The notes under the pieces: generated by a model
What the model was told of the DNA's origin: nothing
Database searches by the model: none
What the model saw: the letters and a program-made list of their open reading frames with translations, nothing else
NCBI GenBank assembly: GCA_049792815.1
Contig: JBARBG010000105.1
Location: forward strand, 1 to 30,102
Source of the DNA: DAIDKA01 sp049792815
Lineage (GTDB): Bacteria > Pseudomonadota > Gammaproteobacteria > Steroidobacterales > Steroidobacteraceae
Direction: 5' to 3'
DNA length: 30,102 nt
Shown here: in pieces, positions 15,988 through 22,113 of the stretch
Layout: every line of letters begins with the position of its first letter
Numbering within the stretch: position 1 is the stretch's first letter
Translations under genes and position numbers: made by a program

Positions 15988-16772
15988 TTAGCCAGTCCCA
16001 GACCGGCACGCAGCCAGGCCCGGACTGCCGCGGGATCCGGCAGCCACCACTGGGCGCTCACCCGCGGCCCGACCGCAATGCACAGGCCCTTGGCGCGCGT
16101 CACCGCCGCGAATCCGGCCCGGTCGGTGTGATCATCGCCAATGAAAATCGGAAAACGGCCGGCGAACGGCGCCTCGCTCAAGAATCGTTCCAGCGCCTCG
16201 CCCTTGTCGCAGGCGCGTGGGCGCAGCTCCAGAACCTCTGCGCCCGCCAGCACTTCGAAAATTCCGCGCGACGCCACCGCCAGGGCGTCAAGGTCCGCGC
16301 GCAGACGCGACAACGACACGGATGGGGCGCCGCGATAATGCACCGCGAACGCGACGCCCTTGTCCTCCAGGTACAGACCCTGGTAGCGGCGCAGCCGCAT
16401 CCGCAGGCCCATGCGCGTCTGCCACACCACCGTCGCCGGGATCGCGCACTTCTCGATCGAACCGTCGGCCCGACGGCGTTGCGCACCGTGGATGGCGGCC
16501 AGCGGCAGCCGCAAGGGCGCAAGCTTGGCATCCAGGTCCTCGATGGCGCGACCGCTGATCACCGCCGTGGCACCGGCGGTCGCGACGTACAGGTCATCAA
16601 GCAGATACAGCAGACCACCATCCACCACCACCTGGTCGGGGCGCCGCTCCAGATTGGTCAGCGTGCCGTCGAAATCCAGGAACAATGCGCAATGATCCGC
16701 AATCCTGCGCAGTGGCGGCGCGCGGCCGCGGGGCAGCACCTGCTGCGCTTGAATTGACGCGCTTTCGCCCAT
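15984..16772 (-). CDS. otsB: Trehalose-6-phosphate phosphatase
   Basis: A HAD-superfamily phosphatase that removes phosphate from trehalose-6-phosphate. The 262 residues contain the nucleophile motif DFDGTLT (D33, D35), the second HAD motif in AVISGRA, the trehalose-phosphatase signature near AIHGAQRR, and the Mg-binding GDDHTDRAGF near residue 220. I start at ATG 16772, which has GGGAAGGA just upstream. The frame stays open to 16880 but lies there in the divergent control region. It is the first gene of the operon and overlaps the GH15 start by 4 bp (15984-15987). It is divergent from the MarR gene and is probably controlled by it. Confidence 0.95.
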   Translation of the reverse strand: MGESASIQAQQVLPRGRAPPLRRIADHCALFLDFDGTLTNLERRPDQVVVDGGLLYLLDDLYVATAGATAVISGRAIEDLDAKLAPLRLPLAAIHGAQRRRADGSIEKCAIPATVVWQTRMGLRMRLRRYQGLYLEDKGVAFAVHYRGAPSVSLSRLRADLDALAVASRGIFEVLAGAEVLELRPRACDKGEALERFLSEAPFAGRFPIFIGDDHTDRAGFAAVTRAKGLCIAVGPRVSAQWWLPDPAAVRAWLRAGLGLAN

Positions 16773-16837
16773 GATTCCTTCCCTGACTGATGCCAACCAT
16801 ACCGCAACCGCAGCCGCATCAATCATTTCATGTCGCG

Positions 16838-16863
16838 CAATGTTTGCTATGCTGCAATCATTG
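16838..16863. promoter_or_regulatory. Inverted repeat between otsB and the MarR gene, candidate MarR operator
   Basis: CAATGTTTGC (16838-16847) and GCAATCATTG (16854-16863) are inverted copies matching at nine of ten positions around a 6-bp spacer, TATGCT. MarR dimers bind palindromes of about this size in divergent promoter regions. The spacer itself resembles a -10 box for the MarR gene, so binding could shut off both directions. It lies 25 bp before the chosen MarR start and 66 bp before otsB. Confidence 0.55.
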
Positions 16864-16887
16864 TCTGTGCTGCGGGACATGCGGAAA

Positions 16888-17364
16888 ATGGCTGTCGGAA
16901 AGCTCCTACACCGGGACCATCAGCGTCGCGAAGCGCTGCTCGCCGTGCGCACGGTCATCGATCAGATGCGCGAGCGCTATCGATCCTTGGAGCGCGCCAC
17001 CGGCGCGCCCATCACCAGCCACCGGGTGCTGGCCGTCATCGCGGCCTTGCCCGGCATCGGCGCCTCGGCCCTGGCGCAGCAGCTGAGCATGAATCGCCCG
17101 GCCATGAGCCAGGCGCTCAAATCGCTGGAGGAACGCGGCTGGATCAGCCGCCGCAGGGATCTGGGCGATGGACGTTCGGTCAAGCTGCGGCTCACCGACT
17201 CGGGTGCCCAGCTGCTGCGTTCCACGGTGGGCCGCGCCTCCGGGACCCTTGATCGGTGCATCCGCGCCCTGACCGATACGGAGCTGCGCGCCGCCACGGT
17301 GGGACTGCGCGCGATCGCCCGGCAGCTGAGCCGCAAATCACCGCGGCGCGCCGCGGCGCGCTGA
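16888..17364 (+). CDS. MarR-family transcriptional regulator
   Basis: It is a dimeric winged-helix repressor or activator. In the 158-residue version the helix-turn-helix lies around ALAQQLSMNRPAMSQALKSLEERG (about residues 62-85), followed by the wing with RRRDLGDGRSVKLRLTDSG, both canonical. ATG 16888 is chosen because it leaves the inverted repeat upstream and has CGGGA about 10 nt before it. In-frame starts at 16879, 16849, 16840 and 16771 also exist. Divergent placement from otsB suggests it controls the trehalose operon and itself; the inducing ligand is unknown. Its last codons contain a 16-bp perfect palindrome, and the stop is 1 bp from the convergent nitrilase gene. Confidence 0.9.
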   Translation: MAVGKLLHRDHQRREALLAVRTVIDQMRERYRSLERATGAPITSHRVLAVIAALPGIGASALAQQLSMNRPAMSQALKSLEERGWISRRRDLGDGRSVKLRLTDSGAQLLRSTVGRASGTLDRCIRALTDTELRAATVGLRAIARQLSRKSPRRAAAR

Positions 17365-17365
17365 T

Positions 17366-18283
17366 TCAGCCCGGCCCGCCCAGATGCAGCAGCGGCCCGT
17401 ACAGATCCGGCCGCCGATCGCGGAATATGTACCAGTTGTCACGCTGGCTCGCGAGCTGCTGCAGGTCAAAGGTCGCAACCAGCACGGCATCGCCCGCCTC
17501 GGGCGCCTCGGCCACCTTGGCACCCGTCGCATCGGTGATGAACGAGGAGCCGTAGAAACGGATGTACAGGCCCTGCGGATCCTGCAGCGAACGTTCCAGC
17601 CCGTAGCGGTTGGCGACGATCAGCGGCATCAGGTTGGCGGCGGCATGTCCCTGCTGGGTGCGCTGCCAGTGTTCGCGTGAATTCACGGCCACGGCCGGCG
17701 GTGGTTCACTGCCGATGGCCGTGGGAAACAGCAGCAGTTCCGCGCCCAGAAGCGCCATGATCCGCGCCGTTTCCGGAAACCACTGATCCCAGCAGATGCC
17801 GACGCCGATGCGTCCGTGCCGGGTGCTCCACACCTTGAAGCCGGTATCACCCGGGGCGAAGTAGGTCTTCTCCTGGTACCCGGGACCGTTGGGAATATGC
17901 GCCTTGCGGTACACGCCCAGCACCTCGCCATCCGCGTCGATGATCGCGACGGAGTTGAAGCGGGCCAGTCCGTCACGCTCGAAGAAGCTGACCGGCACGA
18001 CGATGCCCAGCTCGCGCGCGACGCCGCGGAAATGTCGCACTGCCTGGTTGTGTGCCAGCGGCTGCGCCAGCTCCAGATGCCGCGAATCCTGCTCGATACA
18101 GAAGTAAGGCGTCTCAAACAGCTCCGGGATGAGGATGATCTGCGCGCCCTTGGCGGCCGCCTCACGCACCAGATGCTCGGCGCGCGCGAGATTGGCGGCG
18201 CTGTCCCAGCTGCAGCAAAGCTGCACCGCGCCGACCGTAACCGGCCGCGGCTTGGCCTGCAGGTGCGCGGGTGTACCGCTCAC
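17366..18283 (-). CDS. aguB: Carbon-nitrogen hydrolase, probable N-carbamoylputrescine amidase
   Basis: A nitrilase-superfamily amidase. AguB hydrolyses N-carbamoylputrescine to putrescine, carbon dioxide and ammonia in the arginine decarboxylase route. The 305 residues carry the catalytic triad E54 (PELFE), K127 (YRKAHIP) and C164 (GICWDQWFPE). The AguB-like segments YFCIEQD and PNGPGYQEKTYF are also present. The start is GTG 18283, overlapping the stop of the upstream flavoprotein gene (GTGA). The usual partner gene aguA (agmatine deiminase) is not beside it, so the exact amide substrate rests on similarity alone. Confidence 0.88.
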   Translation of the reverse strand: MSGTPAHLQAKPRPVTVGAVQLCCSWDSAANLARAEHLVREAAAKGAQIILIPELFETPYFCIEQDSRHLELAQPLAHNQAVRHFRGVARELGIVVPVSFFERDGLARFNSVAIIDADGEVLGVYRKAHIPNGPGYQEKTYFAPGDTGFKVWSTRHGRIGVGICWDQWFPETARIMALLGAELLLFPTAIGSEPPPAVAVNSREHWQRTQQGHAAANLMPLIVANRYGLERSLQDPQGLYIRFYGSSFITDATGAKVAEAPEAGDAVLVATFDLQQLASQRDNWYIFRDRRPDLYGPLLHLGGPG

Positions 18284-19662
18284 TCGAATACCTTCCCGGG
18301 ATTGAGGATGCCGTGTGGATCCAGGGCGCGCTTCACGGCCCGCATGGCCTCGATTTCGTGCGCGGTGCGCGAAATGTTCAGGAAGTGGCGGCGCTCCAGG
18401 CCGATGCCGTGTTCGGCCGAAATGCTGCCGTCGATGGGACGCAACAGCTCATAGGCCAGCTCCTCCCCGAGACGCATGACCGAACTTTCGGCGGTGCCCG
18501 GCGCCACGATCACATGCAGGTTGCCATCGGCGATATGACCGAAGGCGAACACGCGACCTGCGGGAATGCGCTGCGCGACGGCCTGGCGCAAATTGGCGAG
18601 GTATCCGGCCATGTCCTCGATGGCCATGCTGACATCGAAGTTAAGCGTGGCGCCATAGTGCTGGGTGATGAGCCACGGATCATCGCGCGGCGCCCAGATG
18701 GCGCTGCGCTCGGCCTCCGATTTGGCGATGACGGCATCGACTATCACGCCGCGCTCCATGGCCTCACCGAGCGCTTCCTCGAAGCGCAAGGCGTCGCCTT
18801 CGAGGTCAGCTCCCGAAGCCTCCACCAGGCCGTAGATGCCATGGGTTTCCGGCAGCAGCGCCCGGTGGTGCCCGAAGGCGCTGGTCGTGGCCGTGTAGAA
18901 ATCCGGCCACATCGCCTCGAAGGCGCTTAACTGCCCCCCGAGGCTCGCGTCGAGCACGCCGAGCAGTTTCACCAGCGCCTCGAAGTCACGGCAGGCGACC
19001 AGTGCGGTGTTGGTGCTGCGCGGCCGTGGAAACAGCCGCAGGTCGGCGCGCGTCACGACCCCGAGGGTGCCTTCAGAACCAATGAACAGCTGCTTCAGAT
19101 CGTACCCGGCATTGTTCTTGAGCATCCGGTTCAGCGACTTGAGGATGGTGCCATCTGCCAGGACCGCCTCGATGCCCAGCACCAGCGCGCGCATCATGCC
19201 GTAGCGCAGGACGCGCACACCGCCGGCGTTGGTGGAGATGTTGCCGCCAATGGTGCAGGTGCCGCGCCCGCCCAGATCCAGGGCAAACATCAGGTCGTGG
19301 CGCTCGGCCTCTTCCTGAACCCGCTGCAAGATGGCGCCGGACTGCACGCGCATGGTGCGCCCGGCGACATCGACACGCTCAATGGCGTTCATGCGCTCAG
19401 TGGACAGGATCAGTTCGCGATCAGTGGTGGCGGTGCCCTCGACCAGGCCCGAACGGCCACCGTGGGTCACCACGGGCTGGTGCCGGGCGTGGCACAGGCG
19501 CAGCACCCCGGACACCTGCTCCGTGGAGGCCGGCCGCACCAGCGCCGAGGCGCGCGGCACATGGCCATTCACGTCGACGCGCTCCTGCACGGCGGCCCCC
19601 GTCAGCAGCCCGGATTCGCCCACTACCGCACGCAGATCTGCCAGCAATCCTGAGTCGAGCAT
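18280..19662 (-). CDS. FAD-binding oxidoreductase of the GlcD / D-2-hydroxyglutarate dehydrogenase group
   Basis: A VAO/PCMH-fold flavoenzyme that oxidises a D-2-hydroxy acid. In the 460 residues the FAD domain holds THGGRSGLVEG near 60 and GRGTCTIGGNISTNAGGVRVLRYG near 125. It also has IGSEGTLGVVT near 190. The C-terminal FAD-oxidase domain has the metal-site motif FGHIADGNLH near 370 and SISAEHGIG near 415. Size and motifs fit D-2-hydroxyglutarate or D-lactate dehydrogenases and GlcD; no GlcE/GlcF partners are adjacent. ATG 19662 is preferred over the longer frame to 19761, whose first 33 residues are arginine- and proline-rich and unlike the family. It is coupled to the downstream amidase by a 4-bp overlap, but no shared pathway is obvious. 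Confidence 0.9.
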   Translation of the reverse strand: MLDSGLLADLRAVVGESGLLTGAAVQERVDVNGHVPRASALVRPASTEQVSGVLRLCHARHQPVVTHGGRSGLVEGTATTDRELILSTERMNAIERVDVAGRTMRVQSGAILQRVQEEAERHDLMFALDLGGRGTCTIGGNISTNAGGVRVLRYGMMRALVLGIEAVLADGTILKSLNRMLKNNAGYDLKQLFIGSEGTLGVVTRADLRLFPRPRSTNTALVACRDFEALVKLLGVLDASLGGQLSAFEAMWPDFYTATTSAFGHHRALLPETHGIYGLVEASGADLEGDALRFEEALGEAMERGVIVDAVIAKSEAERSAIWAPRDDPWLITQHYGATLNFDVSMAIEDMAGYLANLRQAVAQRIPAGRVFAFGHIADGNLHVIVAPGTAESSVMRLGEELAYELLRPIDGSISAEHGIGLERRHFLNISRTAHEIEAMRAVKRALDPHGILNPGKVFE

Positions 19663-19702
19663 TCCGCCATTTTCGCACAACGGCCGCGGGCGCGGCGCAG
19701 TC

Positions 19703-20401
19703 TCAGTGCAGCAGGCGCTGGCGTTCCTGGGTGGGAGCTTCGGTAAACAGCGCCTGGTCAAGCGCCTGGATATAGGTCGGCACGTCGGCGGCGCCGGGGA
19801 CCAGGACCCGATTGTTCAGCAACAGGTTCGGCACACCGTCGACTCCAAGGCCGCGCAGTCGCCGCTCCTCCGCGAGCACCTCGTCACGACCCTTGGGCCC
19901 GGTGGTGAAGGACTCGCGCACCGCCTCCTCGACGCCCGCCTCGCAGGCCAGTTGCACCAGCACCAGGGGATTGCTGATGTCACGACCGGCCTCGAAGAAA
20001 GCACGGAAAATCGAATCGATGAGCTCGCCCTGCCGGCTGTCATGCCCTGCCAGGTGCACCAGACGGTGCGCCTCGCGGGTGTCCGGAAGCGTCGCGATAC
20101 GCTCGAAGTGAAAGGCGATGTCCAGATCGCGTCCGGCGCTCTCGAGCTTGCGCTGCGCCTCATCGACATCGGCGGCCGCAGGCAGCCGGGTGGCCAGGTG
20201 CTCCCGCCAGCCCAACTGGGTCATCCCCGCCAGCGGCAGGCCATGCCAGCGCTGCACGCGCGAATCGGCGTCATACAGACTGCCGAGCGCGCGCGCCAGG
20301 TTGCGTTTGCCGATAAAGGACCACGGACAGGCCAGGTCCCCGATGAAGTCCAGTTCCAGCGGCCGCGGCCGGGCTCCGGCATGCAGAATTTGGGTGTCCA
20401 T
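19703..20401 (-). CDS. DsbA/FrnE-family thioredoxin-fold protein
   Basis: The 232-residue cytoplasmic protein has a thioredoxin fold with an inserted helical domain. FrnE and 2-hydroxychromene-2-carboxylate isomerases share this plan. The N-terminal active-site segment is DLACPWSFIGK, with C25 kept but the second cysteine of a CxxC motif replaced by serine at 28. The cis-proline loop appears late, in GVDGVPNLLLNN near residue 190. A single active-site thiol suits glutathione-linked or isomerase chemistry better than disulfide oxidation. It lies 40 bp upstream of the flavoprotein start on the same strand, so it may head that operon. Confidence 0.85.
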   Translation of the reverse strand: MDTQILHAGARPRPLELDFIGDLACPWSFIGKRNLARALGSLYDADSRVQRWHGLPLAGMTQLGWREHLATRLPAAADVDEAQRKLESAGRDLDIAFHFERIATLPDTREAHRLVHLAGHDSRQGELIDSIFRAFFEAGRDISNPLVLVQLACEAGVEEAVRESFTTGPKGRDEVLAEERRLRGLGVDGVPNLLLNNRVLVPGAADVPTYIQALDQALFTEAPTQERQRLLH

Positions 20402-20431
20402 GGCGCATATCTGGCGCCCGTAGACAGGAAT

Positions 20432-21376
20432 TCAAGGTCGGCGCTGGTGCACCTGGGCGGTAATCTGGATGGCCGTCTGCAGGGCCGCAAGGCCCGCCTC
20501 GCCGCTGACCACTGGGGGCTTGCCCTGCTGGATGCAGGTCAGGAAGGAGTGGATTTCCGCCTTCAGGGCATCGCCGGCCTCGAATATGTGCTCCTCGATG
20601 GTCACGGGCAGCTGGCCGGCGGCCGGTACGCCCGGACGTTTGCGGATCACCGTCACGACTTTCTGCTGCAGGTCCATGGACACATAGGCCTCATCAGAAA
20701 ATACGCGCATCTTGCGCTCGCTCTTCAGGCTCACGCGACTCGCCGTGGCGTTGGCCACGCAGCCGTTGGCGAAGCGGATGCGGGCATTGGCGATGTCCAC
20801 ATCTTCGGAAAATACCGGCGTACCGATCGCATCGATGGACTCAATGGGGGAACCGACCAGGGTCTGCACGATATCGATGTCATGAATCATGAGATCCAGG
20901 ACCACGCTGACATCGGTGCCACGCTCCTTGTAGGGCGCCAGCCGGTGACACTCGATGAAGCGCGGTGCCCGCAGATGCTCCTCGGCCCCGAGAATCGCCG
21001 AGTTGAAGCGCTCAAGGTGCCCGACCTGCAGGATGCGACGCTGCTTGGCGGCGAGCTTGATCAGCTCACGGGCCTGGTCCGGAGTCTCGGTGATGGGCTT
21101 TTCCACCAGCACATGGGCGCCGGCCTCCAGGAACTCGCGCGCGATGGGAAAATGCGCGGCGGTGGGTGTCACGACGCTGACGGCATCGACCTGGCCAAGA
21201 AGCTCGCGATACCCGGCCAGAGCCCGCGCGCCCACCTCGGCGGCCACCGCCTCGCGGGCCTCCTGGCGGTCATCCACGACAGCGACCAGTTCACATTCCT
21301 CAAGCTGGGCATATTTCTGGGCGTGAAACCGCCCCAGATAGCCCACACCGATGACCGCGGCTCTGACTTTTTTCAT
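20432..21376 (-). CDS. Gfo/Idh/MocA-family NAD(P)-dependent oxidoreductase
   Basis: The 314 residues comprise an N-terminal Rossmann domain with GVGYLGRFHAQ (residues 10-20) and the catalytic-lysine motif HVLVEKPIT near 90. The C-terminal alpha/beta domain contains VGHLERFN near 118 and DLMIHDIDI near 160, where the His-Asp pair normally acts with the lysine. Members oxidise or reduce sugars, sugar nucleotides and inositols. VGHLERFN is typical of the UDP-sugar 3-dehydrogenase-like branch used in envelope polysaccharide synthesis, but no sugar-nucleotide genes are adjacent. Its start is next to the divergent membrane-protein gene. Confidence 0.9.
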   Translation of the reverse strand: MKKVRAAVIGVGYLGRFHAQKYAQLEECELVAVVDDRQEAREAVAAEVGARALAGYRELLGQVDAVSVVTPTAAHFPIAREFLEAGAHVLVEKPITETPDQARELIKLAAKQRRILQVGHLERFNSAILGAEEHLRAPRFIECHRLAPYKERGTDVSVVLDLMIHDIDIVQTLVGSPIESIDAIGTPVFSEDVDIANARIRFANGCVANATASRVSLKSERKMRVFSDEAYVSMDLQQKVVTVIRKRPGVPAAGQLPVTIEEHIFEAGDALKAEIHSFLTCIQQGKPPVVSGEAGLAALQTAIQITAQVHQRRP

Positions 21377-21399
21377 TGCGGCGCTATTATGCCTGCAAC

Positions 21400-21678
21400 A
21401 TGTCTTTCAATAGTGCGAGCCTCCGGCGCGAGCTTCTGTGGGCCCTCATCGCCCTGCCGGTGGGGGTGCTGCTGCTGCCGCCCCTGATCTGGGTGGTGGG
21501 GTCACGCGTTTTCGGGACCTATGCCGGGGGTGGTACCCGCGACCTGATCGACCACTTTTTCCGGGGCCTGGCGCAGGGCCAGGAGGCGTTCTGGATCGTG
21601 GCCCTGGGCCCCTACCTGGCGCTGATTGCCCTGCGCATGACACTCGGGGCCGTCCGGGCGACACGCCGCCAAGCTTGA
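21400..21678 (+). CDS. Small hypothetical membrane protein (two predicted helices)
   Basis: I do not recognise this 92-residue protein. Two hydrophobic segments, at about 13-38 and 63-82, are joined by a glycine-rich periplasmic-side loop (GTYAGGGTRDL), with a basic C-terminus (RATRRQA). ATG 21400 is chosen over a TTG at 21376 that overlaps the divergent gene's start. TATTAT at 21385-21390 may be its -10 box. It is convergent with the next small membrane protein, 9 bp away. Confidence 0.6.
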   Translation: MSFNSASLRRELLWALIALPVGVLLLPPLIWVVGSRVFGTYAGGGTRDLIDHFFRGLAQGQEAFWIVALGPYLALIALRMTLGAVRATRRQA

Positions 21679-21687
21679 GGTAGGACG

Positions 21688-21981
21688 CTATTTCTTGGGC
21701 CAGTACAGCCAGACGGCGCCGCACAGGCACAGGGTCGTGGCGGTATGCGCCAGCAGCCGCCAGCGGCGCTCCCGCAGCTGCGCGTAGAAGCTCACCCCCG
21801 CCACGGCCGACAGCGTGCCGAAGACAGCGATGGCGATCCTCAAGGTGCTCTGTTCGCCGAAAAGCTCCCCGGCTTCATCCTTCGGGACGAACAGCAGGGT
21901 CACCCAGGTCAGGGATAGCCCAAAGAACAAAGTAAAGGTCGAGCCCATGATGATGCCGATCAGAACTGCCAATGGACGCAT
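21688..21981 (-). CDS. Small hypothetical membrane protein (three predicted helices)
   Basis: A 97-residue protein that I do not recognise. Hydrophobic helices lie at about 4-31, 47-66 and 77-94, with a short acidic loop VPKDEAGELFGEQ and a basic loop RERRWR between them. The start at ATG 21981 leaves AGGAT about 12 nt upstream; the frame is open to 22338, but that part is antisense to prc. Hydrophobicity and normal codon use support it as real. It is divergent from prc with 132 bp between the starts. Confidence 0.6.
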   Translation of the reverse strand: MRPLAVLIGIIMGSTFTLFFGLSLTWVTLLFVPKDEAGELFGEQSTLRIAIAVFGTLSAVAGVSFYAQLRERRWRLLAHTATTLCLCGAVWLYWPKK

Positions 21982-22023
21982 GCTTGCTGAAAGGATCCTG
22001 AGCCTGCCGTTGATGACGCCAAT

Positions 22024-22042
22024 TTGACACCTGGAACAGGTG
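22024..22042. promoter_or_regulatory. Consensus -35 box overlapped by palindrome CACCTG-GAA-CAGGTG upstream of prc
   Basis: TTGACA at 22024-22029 is a perfect -35 hexamer on the plus strand. A perfect inverted repeat, CACCTG (22028-22033) and CAGGTG (22037-22042), begins inside it, in the position of a repressor site. The -10 region 17 bp downstream is poor (TGCTGC). The site lies between the divergent small membrane-protein gene and prc and could act on either. Confidence 0.4.
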
Positions 22043-22113
22043 CACTTGCTGCGATGCTGCGCGCACTCTAGCCTAGTACCCAGGCGAATACCCAAGGAGC
22101 TACCGCACCCCTC

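Noticed and set aside
19331..21487. A 718-codon open frame on the plus strand
   Set aside because: It is antisense to three well-recognised genes (GlcD-like, FrnE-like, Gfo/Idh/MocA), its protein is low-complexity and unlike any family, and such frames are expected opposite high-GC genes.
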